DNA of 64,000 nucleotides, taken from positions 932,501 to 996,500 of the forward strand of contig JAHRBS010000006.1 in NCBI GenBank assembly GCA_024305745.1, written 5' to 3'. Numbering within the stretch: position 1 is the first letter of the stretch; every line of letters starts with the position of its first letter. Below, piece after piece: positions 1 to 9,949 of the stretch. This DNA is from Polyporus tsugae. Its lineage: Eukaryota; Basidiomycota; Agaricomycetes; Polyporales; Polyporaceae. Both the position numbers and the translations under genes were made by a program. The notes under the pieces are model-generated. The model saw only the letters and a list, made by a program, of their open reading frames with translations. It ran no database searches and had not been told where the DNA came from.

Positions 1-214
1 TTGAGTTGGGAGGCTGCATACGCCTACATACATCTCTCTGCTCAACAGACATAAAGTGCTGATGAAAGGTGGAGCTCTCAGGGAGGGTACGTTTGAGAAG
101 AGGCTTAGAACGGGCTGTTGCCATTCTGCGAGGGAGGTATGCTCGTCGATGGTGAGCGTGATGGACCAGAGACGCGAACAAGACCCCTATTCAAGGCACG
201 TGAAGAGACTCTGA

Positions 215-1076
215 TCAAGAGGCTGTTAACAATTCTAGCCACTCCGTCTCTAACTGAAGGACACTTACAACAGGGTCAGTGCTCCATTCGTACCACCATT
301 CGATGTCGTTCTCCTGGCCGCCTTCGTACATCGCCTCCTTCAGCTTCGCCACGATGTCTTTGAACCGCTCGCGGGACCCAACTAACTTTAAGTAGCGCTC
401 GTACATATCGTAGTTAGACCACAACGAGAGCATCCCGTCCCATTCCATCGAAAACGGCCGGGCGACGTGCAACGTGATGCCGCACCTGTCCTGGATATGG
501 CGCGAGGCCGCGGAACTCCCAGCACTCAGCAGCTGGTTCATGAGCTCCGCGTCCTCCTCGTGCTCGCGTGAGATGTCCGCGAAGTGGAACTCTGGACTCC
601 CGCCAAAAAACACCCTCGCACCCGGGAGCAATTTCATGGTGAGGTGGTGGCGCTTGGCATATTCGAGCAGGTAGCGGTCGGTGAAGGGGATGCCGTAGTG
701 GTAGAGGGGAGGCTTCGAGCCGTTCTTCGGATTCATCTCCCGAGGAAGCGATTTCCGAGGACCGCGATTCTCCATGAGTTTAAGCCATTTCTGAATAGGT
801 ATGGATGAGTGTGGTACGGCGATATGCTATCGAACGCAAACCACGTACAGCTCGTTGAGCTTCCTCGGCGGCTTTGGAGTAGTTGGCGCGGTCGTCAGGA
901 TCGTCCTCGAAGAGATACTGGCCGTTCCAGAATAGTCTTGGGTCAGCGTCCGCGGGCCCGATAGGTTGAGACATGGGATGGGGAACTTCGACGTCTACTG
1001 CAAGGGTGCCAGTGATCGACGATGGAAAGTTGGCGGTTGTTAACTGGTTGCCAGTGGCAGTGGTTCTTGTGGCCAA
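215..1076 (-). CDS. Hypothetical protein, two exons, 267 aa
   Basis: Exon 1 is 849-1076 and exon 2 is 215-790, joined across a 58-nt intron (791-848) with donor GTACGTGG and acceptor ATTCAG. Joining keeps the frame, giving QRA then KWLKLMEN. Without splicing, two adjacent ORFs are separated by a stop, so the intron is well supported. The product is soluble-looking, rich in Glu, Arg and Trp, with no signal peptide, membrane segment or domain I recognise. The C-terminal half has a run of aromatic and charged residues (WWYEWST) typical of lineage-restricted basidiomycete proteins. An internal Met at residue 35 is an alternative start. The function is unknown. Confidence 0.7.
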
Positions 1077-1479
1077 CGTCTGCCTTTTGGACCTTCGTGT
1101 CGGTCGATCTGAAAGACTATTATCTTTTCCTACAAGTACCCTCTACAGTATTACCTTTCTCTGTGTACTAAAGCCTCTCTGATGGTCTAGTGGCGAATGC
1201 GAAGCGCTTGGATTAACGTCGGGGATACTGTCCGAGTTACTACCATCAATCCATAGGCGCCTGTCAGTCGTGTGCACTGCGGCAAAGCAAGTAAGCTCAG
1301 CAAGCCGGGCTCTCTGTCCTGCTCTATCAGCCTCAGCTCTCACTCCTTTTCGCTCAGGCTCCCCATATGAAGGCACTCAAGGAGCATGAGGCGGTAGGTG
1401 TTTGACATCGTCGGCTCGAACACCCCTCTATTCCCGTGTAAGTTCGCTTGACACGCGAGCCAGGGCACTGTGCCCGGGA
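1077..1479. other. Gene-free stretch
   Basis: Only short overlapping frames are open here. I see no motif, no splice-compatible exon and no repeat. It lies between the 5' end of the leftmost gene and the relic upstream of kinase-fold copy A. Confidence 0.5.
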
Positions 1480-1562
1480 TGCGACGCCCATTTTCCTTCT
1501 GGAAGAGAGCGAACTTTGGTCGCGGCGAAGTAGATCTGGTTATCTGTTCAGGGTGCGTGCTC
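1480..1562 (+). pseudogene. Relic of kinase-fold family gene upstream of copy A
   Basis: A short frame reads ATPIFLLEESELW, which matches the hinge segment of the family (TRPILLLEECG, for example). No further kinase motif follows. The same truncated hinge relic sits upstream of copies B and D and, more weakly, C. It therefore looks like part of a duplicated unit and not a chance match. Confidence 0.5.
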
Positions 1563-1609
1563 ACGTGGATTACAGATCATTATGGCCGGTGGTACTTACC
1601 GTGTTGCTG

Positions 1610-1740
1610 TATGTGCATGCCCATTTTTGCTTGATGCCGTCGAAATTGACTCATGTTCTTCAGACGTAGATCATGGAGCTCGTTGACTTGACGAAATAAC
1701 GAAGTAGCATGTTGCCAAAAAGGCGTCAAATGACTCGGTG
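1610..1740 (+). promoter_or_regulatory. Conserved upstream block of copy A with two TGACTC sites
   Basis: The block contains TGACTCA at 1647-1653 and TGACTCG at 1731-1737, set in flanking sequence that recurs upstream of copy C, partly B, and D. TGACTCA is the consensus for Gcn4/AP-1-type bZIP factors in fungi; use here is inference. Examples of the recurring flank are GCATGCCCATTTTTGCTTGA-like sequence and GCCAAAAAGGCGTCAAATGA. The block ends about 340 nt before the copy A start codon. Confidence 0.5.
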
Positions 1741-2013
1741 TGTGAAGTCAATCTGCATTGAGGCCGCTCGCTTCTGGTTCGTGCACGAAGTGTGATATGG
1801 AAGCATTATCTACCTCGGCTGGCAGGGACCATGGGCAGTCGAGACAATTGGGTGTCCAGTTATGGTGCGTCGACTCAAAGCCATTTCTGCTTGATGGGAA
1901 TTACACCATGTGTCTTCTCTCTCATTTAATGGCTGGGGCCAGGCCACGGATGTCACCATGCGTACAGCATCAATATACGGCGGCTCCCTCACCTCGTGCA
2001 CCCTCGCGGACAG

Positions 2014-2021
2014 CATATAAG
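2014..2021 (+). promoter_or_regulatory. TATA box of copy A
   Basis: CATATAAG lies about 60 nt upstream of the ATG at 2081. It is followed by GTGGTGG and a GCGCAT element. The same TATAAGTG-kTkG order with a downstream GCrCrT element is found 65-70 nt before copies B and C, so this is probably a shared core promoter. Confidence 0.6.
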
Positions 2022-2080
2022 TGGTGGAAATGCGCATGTTCTCCATTCCCGGCGTCTTATCCACGTAAGCCGCAAACACA

Positions 2081-3641
2081 ATGTCCCAGTCCACCGAGCT
2101 CAACCCCGTGCACTTCCCTAACGACAACTCCCATTTCTCAGACGACCAACCTCTCGAAAAGACAGGTGTTACCCTAACGCCTCCGATAACTCCTACTCTC
2201 CTTGCGGAGGAGGGGCTTCGGACCTTCCTCATCGGCCTTACACTAGAGGACGGAGGTTCGGGCGGGCCTTGGACACACGGCGACTGCAAGAGCTCGCCCA
2301 CTGGTGGGCGCCAAGCTGATGACCACGATTTCCCTTCATCTCCGCGCGAGCTACTCGAGAAGGCCCTTCCTCCTTCCCTCAGCCTCGATGTCGCTTCAGT
2401 TGAGATTTCACCCACCACCGACAGCAGAGACTCCGACGTACGCGTCGAGATGCCCATCGATCCACCCGGCCTTCCTAGGCCCGTCGACGACGCTCCAGTC
2501 CGTCGGACCGAAGAAGACGTCCTTCTGCAGTAGGGTCCAGAGACTTAGGAGATGCCAAGGCGGTCTCCGCACGGTCCCATGGCCAACGACCACCTCCAGA
2601 ACCTGTCGATGACGCCTTCTCTCTGTCTGGGCTTGAAAGTCTATGCGCCTTCATTCCCGCTGATCTTCTTCCCGATGACCTCCTGGTCTACGATGCCGAC
2701 AACATCACCGGCCTCTCCACTAACAAACCGGAGTCTGAGTACGTCACCCATGTGCGCTACATGCGCATCCTCCCGGAACCCTCGTGCGCTGAGTGTGGCA
2801 CACCGCGGTCTGCGTGCGCGAGCAGGTCTCCCGGCCACCCTGCGCGCAATATCGCGTACCTCTGCCTCACGACCGACAACAAGCTCGGTGAGGGGAATCA
2901 TTCCTCGGTATATTCCACTTCGTTGAGATTGCGACTCGACCCGGAGTCCGACGTGCAGACCACTGTCCGCGTTGCGGCGAAGACTGCGTTCGCCCAGTGT
3001 GGCGCGCATGAGATGCTCCGCCGGGAGGCGGTCGTGTACAATGCGTTCCCGCGACACTTGATGGAGGACACCGGTGCCAGCCAACCTGCCGTCGTGCCCA
3101 AGTTCTTTGGATATTACGCCGCCGTGGACACAGACGGACGTGCGATCGAGCATTCACACCCTGAATGCACCGAGTACGCACGGGCAGATTGCGCAGTCTC
3201 CTGGCCGACGCGCATCCTCCTCCTCGAAGAGTGCGGCCGCCCCATCGTCCCCGGCGACTACACGCGAGAACAGAGGTACGCTTGCAGCTATCATGCTCCG
3301 ACGTCCTGATTAGTCCTCGTGCACACCGCCTGAGCTGACTCCGCCCCGCCCGCTCTCGTGTCCATAGAGCCAAGTGCTTGGGGCTCGTCGGATGCCTGCA
3401 CGATGCGCGCTTCACGCAGGGCTCGATGTACGCCCGCAATATCGTTGTGCAGCCTGGCCCGCTGTCCGTGCCCGTCGCAGAGCACTCGGACGACGCGCCG
3501 AGTTTCAGGATAATCGACTTTGGCAGGGGCCTGGAGCTCTGTTATGGCAATGAGGGACTCTTTGATAGCGAATGCGAGGTGGACGAAGGGATGGCGGAGG
3601 AGCTACTGAAAGTCCGAGTTCTGGACTGGAACTCGTTCTGA
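2081..3641 (+). pseudogene. Kinase-fold family copy A, frameshifted
   Basis: The first segment (2081 to about 2530) encodes the family's Ser/Pro/Asp-rich N-terminus. The frame then breaks near 2525-2535: TAG follows in the old frame, while the family sequence continues in another frame (FSLSGLESL, FIPADLLPDDLLVYD). Comparison with copy D suggests a 1-nt loss. A 47-nt intron with a poor GTCGGA donor could also restore the frame. Downstream, the glycine loop (LGEGNHSSVY), VAAK, hinge LLLEECG, an intron 3276-3367, QGSMYARN and DFGRG are intact to the stop at 3641. The acidic linker of 55-60 residues present between RHLMED and PAVVPKF in the paralogues is missing here. The catalytic aspartate site reads QGS, as in all copies. 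Probably non-functional, unless the weak intron is real. Confidence 0.75.
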
Positions 3642-4789
3642 ATGTAAGGAGATCGGGGCGCGCTTGAAAACCTTCGTCGTATGTTATCTCCGGATCCTTG
3701 CAATGTATGTTTGATATAGGTGTATTGGTAGAGTAAAGACAGAGCTTGACTTGTACGCAGGTCTGAAACGCAGAATAGGGTTTGATAGGCCGAGGTGCAT
3801 ACAGTAGTACTTGGGGTTTGCCTCGACGAAATTGAATGGTCCAATCGCGATCAATCGTCGTATCAAGGAGTCTTCGAGAATCATATGGCCGCCAACTTTC
3901 AGCTCCATGGCAGGGCGTCGAAAATAACATGAACGACCGTTTCATAGACAACGTTGAATACATCCTATCCACCCATTCAACCATATATCGCCGTATCAGC
4001 AAGACCTGAAACATATATACTATTTCTTCAAGTTCCATCGTTGGGCGTCTGCTGCTGCGACCACGCACACGAAGCACCAGCCGGCAGTGCCAACGAACGA
4101 GACCGCACCGGGGTCGTTCTGCTGGAGGAGCGCGGCCCGGCGACGTTGCGCGCGACGAAGGGGAAGTAGAGCTGAACGAAGCTAGGCTGCTGGGAGTCGA
4201 GAACGCCTGCTTGAAGAAGTCCATCCCGTTGCAGGATGAGGATGAGGATGTTCGTTGAGACCAAATGACAGCTCAGAGATAGGTACGATCCCCCCTCTTG
4301 GGCCGGTGACTTTGTGAACCCCCGTTCGGTCGCACGCGGACGTTCGCGGCAGAACACTTCTGGTGTCATTGACCATAGACGACAACATCGTTGACTCGCC
4401 ACCACCCATACTCGGACTGAGCGTGAAGCTTGTAAGATTCTTGGGATCGCTGGGTGATGCGCAGAGAAGTGTTTTGCCCAGTCCACCGTGCTAGGCATGA
4501 AGTTGTCCCCGTCCACCTTTGGGTTGGACATCATAATCTTCTAGCGATGTTATTAACGGTGCTATTAAGAATGTGATGAATACCGAAGAACTCACAGATT
4601 GTTAGTTGCTTCGGTCGATGTCTGGGTTCTGGAAACTTCGCTGAATACGATCCGGCAGGTACCATAGACACCTATGAGGGGCTCGGACCTGTTCGGAGCG
4701 TAAGGAGCGACTCGGAGAAAGAAGCCAACTTTGATACAGTCAAACTCGTCGGTAACAAAGATGATATACAGCCGTGTTACGACCTACAA
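3642..4789. other. Convergent intergenic region between copies A and B
   Basis: It holds the 3' flank of A with a block TGTATTGGTAGAGTAA at 3721-3736 that recurs behind D (16721-16736) and, diverged, behind C (23721-23737 on the other strand). Minus-strand frames around 4028-4534 are open in three phases over about 200 nt, but I recognise no domain and could not assemble a convincing gene. Confidence 0.45.
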
Positions 4790-6628
4790 TCATGTACCCC
4801 TGTACAAGATGTAGCGCTCCCACTGCTTCGACAAGTGTATCGACATCAGACTCTCGTACATCACGCACAGGAGGGTGTCCACGGAGAATGGCTCGGATTG
4901 TGCGCACTCTGAGCCTTGGCACAACTCCAGCACCTGGTGCGTCGCCCTCCATTCCTCCCCTTTGCAGATCATCTCAAACACCCACTGCAGCTGCGGGGGG
5001 AGGTGCGAGAGCACCACACCCCGGCCGAAATCGATGATTCTGAAGCTCGGCGTGGCGTACGAGCGCGCGGCGGGCGGTGCGGCCAGCGGGCCGGGCTGCA
5101 CGAGGATGTTGCGGGCGTGCATCGAGTTCTGCGTGAACCCCGCTGCGTGCAAACGCCTGACGAGCTGCAGACAACGTAATCTAAGGATGGCGTGGATTAA
5201 TGCGAAGTCAGCTTCAGCGTCACCGTACGTAGGAGGAGGGTAGTAGGGAAAGACGTAGGAGGGGAAAGATGCATACTTGTGTTCTTGTGTGAAGACTGGA
5301 GGGAAGATAGGCCTGCCGCACTCCTCGACGAGGAGAATGGACGTCGGCCACGAAACGGCGCAGGTTGCGTCTGGGCTGCAGCTCACATGCAGGGGCATGA
5401 TCAGGCTCCCGTCCGATGCCACAGCAGCGTAGTACCCGTAGAACTTGGGCACGACCGCGGGTTCGATCCAGCGCGCCGCCACGGTACGCTTATCGCCCAC
5501 ATTGCCCGTGGAGAATCCTCCGGAAGCAGCGGTGGCAGCATCATCGGCCTGAGGAGCGAATTCAGGCCGCGCTGTCCCATCGGGCTGAACTGCTGTCGCT
5601 GAGCCGAGGGTTCCAGCAAAGTACTGGTCGTCCATGAAGTGTCGCGGGAACGCATCGTAGACACCTGCCTCCAGGTGGAGCATCTTGTGTGTACCGCACG
5701 GCCCGTGCGCGGTCTTCGCGGCAACGCGGACGGTGCTCTCCTCCTCGGACTGGGGGTTGAGCCGCAACCTCAGCGGGGCAGAGAATACAGAGGAGTGATG
5801 CCCCGTCCCGAGTTTGTTGTCGGCCTTGAGGTAGAGGTGCGCAACACGCACAGAGTCAGCGGGGGACCTGTTCAGGAACGCGGGCTCCGGCGGCATAGAG
5901 CACTGGTGCGCCGCTTTCAGGTCTGGGTAGAGATGCGGGTAGGGCAAAAAGGGCTCGCGGGATGCCTTCAGATTTGGGAAGATGCGCACGTAGCGCACAG
6001 GCAAGTCGGATGGGGACTCCGACTTGTCGCGGGAGCGCTTGATGATGATGTGGTCTGGGTCGTGGACGAGGAGGTCGTCGGGAAGGAGGTCGTCAGGGAT
6101 GAAAGTTTGTAGAGTCGGAAGACCGGACAGAGAAAATGGATCACCGACACGGTTCGGAGGGGGCGTTGCGCGGTGTTCGGGTTGTTGGGAAGCCATCGTC
6201 GCGACCCCCTGGTCTCCGTTCTCGGCGGGGGGAGGGAGTCCTTCGTCGGCCTTGGGGACGGGGTGGTGTACAGGCGTAGGAGGATTGGGTAGATCGATGG
6301 GCGCATCGAGCGTTGGAGAGTCGCTGCCATCGGTGACCGGTGACCTCTCAGGTCGCTCGCGCGGAGACGGAGGGGAATGACTGTCGTCAGCTTCGTGCTC
6401 ACCAGTCGATGGAACCTTGCGGTCGTCTTCCCGAGACTCGCTCAACGCTCCGCCCTCTAGCGTGAGGGCATTGACGACAGACGTTTGAAGATCCTCTTCG
6501 ACAAGGAGAGCATCGGGGGTCGAGGGCGTCAGGGCGACGCGCGTCTTCTCCAGCTCGAAAGGTTGGGGGTGGGAGTGAGAGGAGGGATCGCTTGGAACAT
6601 ATTCGGGATTGAGCTCAGTCGTGGCCAT
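4790..6628 (-). CDS. Kinase-fold family copy B (predicted pseudokinase), 580 aa
   Basis: Exon 1 is 5277-6628 and exon 2 is 4790-5180. The intron 5181-5276 (GTATGC...CTTAG) is 96 nt, in frame and stop-free, so retention would insert 32 residues. The start at 6628 is preferred over an in-frame ATG at 6688 because the TATA box lies at 6691-6700. Order: a Ser/Pro/Asp-rich N-terminus (about 190 aa), the signature FIPDDLLPDDLLVHD, glycine loop LGTGHHSSVF, VAAK, acidic linker, PKFYGYY, hinge LLVEECG, the catalytic-loop position QNSMHARN (normally HGDxxxxN), DFGRG, then a 69-residue tail. The catalytic Asp is Ser here; Lys, Asn and DFG remain. A protein-binding or nucleotide-sensing role is more likely than phosphotransfer, but this is inference. 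Confidence 0.85.
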   Translation of the reverse strand: MATTELNPEYVPSDPSSHSHPQPFELEKTRVALTPSTPDALLVEEDLQTSVVNALTLEGGALSESREDDRKVPSTGEHEADDSHSPPSPRERPERSPVTDGSDSPTLDAPIDLPNPPTPVHHPVPKADEGLPPPAENGDQGVATMASQQPEHRATPPPNRVGDPFSLSGLPTLQTFIPDDLLPDDLLVHDPDHIIIKRSRDKSESPSDLPVRYVRIFPNLKASREPFLPYPHLYPDLKAAHQCSMPPEPAFLNRSPADSVRVAHLYLKADNKLGTGHHSSVFSAPLRLRLNPQSEEESTVRVAAKTAHGPCGTHKMLHLEAGVYDAFPRHFMDDQYFAGTLGSATAVQPDGTARPEFAPQADDAATAASGGFSTGNVGDKRTVAARWIEPAVVPKFYGYYAAVASDGSLIMPLHVSCSPDATCAVSWPTSILLVEECGRPIFPPVFTQEHKYASFPSYVFPYYPPPTYGDAEADFALIHAILRLRCLQLVRRLHAAGFTQNSMHARNILVQPGPLAAPPAARSYATPSFRIIDFGRGVVLSHLPPQLQWVFEMICKGEEWRATHQVLELCQGSECAQSEPFSVDTLLCVMYESLMSIHLSKQWERYILYRGT

Positions 6629-6690
6629 AGTGGACAACGCTCTGTAGGTGGATAAGACGTAAGGAAACAAGGGAGATACGTGCCTCAACC

Positions 6691-6700
6691 ACTTATATAC
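6691..6700 (-). promoter_or_regulatory. TATA box of copy B
   Basis: On the minus strand this reads GTATATAAGT followed by GGTTGAGGCACGTA, about 65 nt before the ATG at 6628. The arrangement matches the promoters of copies A and C and rules out the upstream in-frame ATG at 6688. Confidence 0.65.
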
Positions 6701-6920
6701 ATTCCACCGGATTTCGCGGATATTTACACCACGGTCCTAGACACGCGATGACTGCATGCGCCACCGTCCTTCAGGATCGAGTACCTTATTGCCATCCAGT
6801 GGGCCACGAACTGTGGAAGAGGAGAAGCTCAGACATAGTAAACCCTGAGGTTCGTGTTCATTAAGCGGGGGCTTCGGACGGACGTACCGTGAGTCAATGG
6901 GTCACCAGTTATCCCAGTGG

Positions 6921-6955
6921 CCCAACGCCCAATGCCCAATGCCCAATGCCCAATG
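6921..6955. repeat. Heptamer tandem repeat (CCCAATG), five units
   Basis: Five consecutive units, the first with one change (CCCAACG), in the 5' flank of copy B. The homologous position upstream of copy C has a single unit, so the expansion happened after the two flanks diverged. Confidence 0.85.
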
Positions 6956-7141
6956 TCCCTGGCTTCCGATAACGAATGAATACCTGACGCATCACCGCTT
7001 ACACGACGCGCTATATGCACGGGCTCGGAGTCAGGACGTAGGAACTTGTTATTGCAGCTTTTCAGTCATTCGATGTCACATTAGTCGTCTTCCAACTTCG
7101 TAGAACCAACAAGCCTCACGCGCGACGAGCGTTACACGTCT

Positions 7142-7200
7142 GAAGAACATGAGTCACCCCCAACGACGCCAAATAAAAGATTGAGCACGCACTACGACAA
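7142..7200 (-). promoter_or_regulatory. Conserved upstream block of copy B
   Basis: The minus strand carries TGACTCA (7150-7156) followed by TGTTCTTCAGACG, as upstream of copy A (1647 on), at about 520 nt from the start codon. It is part of the flank shared by copies A-D. Confidence 0.45.
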
Positions 7201-8010
7201 CACAGTAGTTCCCGCCGACCACTACAACGGTCTGCGTGAGCAAAGTGTGGATAGAATAGGACACTGCGTACAAGCGCACAGGCCGTCGGTCGTCACACTC
7301 CTCCAGGAGCAAAATCGGTCTCGTCCACCGCACTTCGCACCCACAGTCCTCGTCTCATCATCCGCCGTGCCCCGCACGCGTGTTGATCTATCCTTCCTGA
7401 TATACAGATAGAACCCGTAGAGGTACGGCAGTCCACCAGGCAGACACCCCGTTGTAGGGCCTGAATTCTGTTTCTGACAGCGAAGTCGGCCTCGAGGTCG
7501 AACACGTCTCTTCAAGAACCCGGCAGAGATATCGACAAGTTCGGCCTCTTGCAAAGGGCGTTGGTGAGCGCCGCAGATGCCACACTTCATTGTAGCGATG
7601 ACAGAGAAGGACTTGTCTGCGTCGTGGGACGACAACGTGAGTGGGGCGCGGTATGTGATCGTGCGTGGTCCTGAGTCCTGTTCTGTGGCGGGATCTTGAA
7701 AGAGAAGGTGTCCGAGATTACGTCGAGGCAGTCTATGGAACTTGGAGGTCGCAGTGCGGCCGTGCGTCCGATTAGGGGCGATGCTCGTGTCCTAGGGGAG
7801 AACGGGGCCGGCACGTGCATAACGGATGGGGCGAGAACTGGTTCGTCCCATGGATTTGCGTATATCGTGTACGAGAATGTCATCAGGGAAGATGTCGCAT
7901 GGGGGTAAGGTCCGAAGAGTGATCAAAGCAGATATTCGATGGTAGTGGGTCTGCACATAGAGATTAAGGGATGACAAGACGAACCATGTTCGCGTCGGCC
8001 GCCCGTCCAC
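7200..8010 (-). pseudogene. Decayed kinase-fold family gene upstream of copy B
   Basis: In several frames the minus strand preserves pieces of the family in the correct order: IFPDDILVHD (signature), CGICGAHQRPLQEAEL (cf. CGAHEMLRREA), LYGFYLYIRKD (cf. KFFGYYAAVDAD) and TRPILLLEECD (hinge). Frames shift between the pieces and no start or catalytic loop is present. The sequence then runs into the shared promoter block of copy B. A homologous but more decayed relic precedes copy C. Confidence 0.75.
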
Positions 8011-8407
8011 GATGGAGCGATTTGCTTTGGAAGCGTATCGTTCTTGGATCTTCCTCAGATCTTGAAACGACCACTATCCCAGCTGGCGTGTGGCAGGATA
8101 TCGTAGTCCGCGTGCTTGGGGTCAGCTTCGAATTGACCGGTCCTTATATCAAGAACGCACATAATATTTTCGAGTCTGAGGTCACCAAGAAAACTAATAG
8201 CCTGTGATCAGTTGAGGATGAATGGAGACATTTCTGCACGAACCTGTATGTGTACAGCAGGCAACCGGGCGGGTGAAGGAAAGACGAGTCGAGATGAGAG
8301 AACGGCAGACTGGGACTGGTAACCAAGTGCTAGCCCCGGCGCGGCGCGGCTCGGTTCGTGCCCACTCCGTCATTGGCGCCTACAAAACACCTCTTTCACC
8401 ACCAGCC
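8011..8407. other. Gene-free stretch
   Basis: Nothing recognisable between the relic and MIC10. It presumably contains the MIC10 promoter; no clear TATA box is visible. Confidence 0.4.
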
Positions 8408-8969
8408 ATGTCGTCAACATCGAAGCCGACGTCCAGCGAGAACATCATCGCCCAAAAGGTGAGCATGCGCTCGTCGTATTTGTTTGACCAGTACTCACTT
8501 CTTCTGTACCTGTCGAACCCAGTTTGACCGTTGCCGTACGTATCCAACGGCGCCATGCTTCCAGCTCGTGATACTGACTTGTTCTGGGATGGGCGGCGTG
8601 CACTGGTCGCGGTTTGGACGCATATGTGTGTAGTGGCTGACCTCATTGTGAAGTCGTGAGTACTCTCCTTCTTACGCACCACAGCGCGTGCTTATGAGCA
8701 CACCTCTCTCCTTCCAGCGGCGTCGGCTTCAGCGCAGGCGTGATCGCGTCCGTCATTCTCTTCCGCCGTGCGTATTCCTCTGATTCCTTTCCCATCTCCA
8801 TATCCCGTCCCTTCTGAGCAGGATGTGTACAGGGCGAGGGTGGCCTGTCGCGCTTGGCTCTGGCTTCGGGGCTGGCATGGCGTATGCCGATTGCGACCGG
8901 TCGTTCAACCCAGCAAGGATACCCGGCACGCGCGTCATCCCCGCGGACGCGAAGAAGGACTCACAATGA
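8408..8969 (+). CDS. MIC10: MICOS complex subunit Mic10, five exons, 90 aa
   Basis: Exons 8408-8458, 8523-8535, 8636-8657, 8718-8767 and 8833-8969 join to a 273-nt frame. Mic10 is the small two-helix hairpin protein of the mitochondrial inner membrane that oligomerises at crista junctions. Seen here: the FDRCLADLIVK start of the domain, helix 1 with a glycine motif (GVGFSAGV), a RRRGWP loop with basic charges, helix 2 with the glycine ladder LGSGFGAGMAY, then CDRSFNPARIPG. The length equals the family norm. Two exons are only 13 and 22 nt. Without them the frame fails and the conserved core is lost, so they are strongly supported. Introns are 64, 100, 60 and 65 nt. Nothing in the neighbourhood is functionally related. 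Confidence 0.92.
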
Positions 8970-9192
8970 ACATGCGGGCTCAGATAGATGGTCGGTCGCG
9001 AAGCTACGGCGTCGTAGAGATGAATGGGTACTGGGAACCAGGCGAGACGAGAGTGAGGGGCTAGGCGGAGGGGGTGCACCATAGACTGTTCGGTGGACAA
9101 ATTTCGCAATGTATGTCTGGACTCATTCTCTCCATCCTACCCCCCCTCTTTCAAGCTCCACACAAAGCACTTTCTGTCCATCGGGCACCAAG

Positions 9193-9467
9193 ATGGCCGG
9201 GTGGAGGTACGTGTGCGTGTGACATGGGCTACAGCTCATATGCACGCGTGCTAACTAGCTGCTCGGCTTGCCCTCCCGTCCAGAAACGTAGATATCCACC
9301 ACCTTCTCGTGGCCATGTTTCTCCAGGTCCGTCGGCAGTGTGCGCCGTGGCTCTCCGAGGACAAGACGTTTGTACAGGACAACTGTCCGCATCCAGGTGA
9401 GTTTCCATTCCAGCCTGCAAAGCGCAAGGAGCCTGTACGTACAGCCTGTTACGCCCATGATGGGTAG
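9193..9467 (+). CDS. Possible 49-residue protein, three exons
   Basis: ATG at 9193; exons 9193-9206, 9284-9396 and 9445-9467. The first intron (9207-9283) has a GTACGT donor, a CTAAC branch site and a CAG acceptor. The second (9397-9444) is 48 nt, GTGAGT to ACAG. The product begins MAGWRNVDIHHLLVAMFLQV and has four cysteines and no signal peptide. I do not recognise the family. Clean splice signals in a short frame between MIC10 and UVE1 argue for a real gene, but the last exon could use the nearer acceptor at 9413. Confidence 0.4.
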
Positions 9468-9949
9468 CGTGAAGATGATAGTGCGCCACCGTTGCGCGTG
9501 AGGCGGCAGCTTCGGCGCCATGTTTTGTGCGACCGCTGTTGGTTGGATTTGCTCCTTGCTCGTCGCGCGTGGCAGCGGACGACGCGACTTCGGCCTCTCT
9601 CTCTCTCGGCACGGAGCGGAAGACGCACAAGCGCTCATGTTTCGCGGCACGTGCCGACTATGAGCGCTAGTGTATCGAGGCGCGATCGTGAGACGGTGGG
9701 TGACGTTGGTCTGCACTCGATCGCCTCGTCCCGCCGCCGTCATGGAGGCCGCGTATGCCCACGGAGGCAACGCACACAGGCTGGCACAGGTTGCACATGA
9801 ACCGTCTTCTCCCTCTTCTTGCTCGTCGTCGTTACGCTGGTTTACGCCCTCGCGGCGCGCACGCCATTGCCTGGAACCTACTCTCAAGAGAATTATTTCA
9901 AGTTCTGGGTTTCAATATCGGGTTGCAACATTCCGCAACATTTCCCGCC

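Noticed and set aside
3505..4534. Minus-strand frames between copies A and B (239 and 168 codons)
   Set aside because: They overlap the coding 3' end of A or each other in three phases, and no domain or splice-consistent gene emerged.
6629..6688. Upstream in-frame ATG at 6688 for copy B
   Set aside because: It lies three bases from the TATA box, and the family N-terminus aligns with the ATG at 6628.
9229..9887. Minus-strand frames of 130-210 codons between MIC10 and UVE1
   Set aside because: Low-complexity Arg/Ala/His composition with no motif; plus-strand splice models explain the region better.
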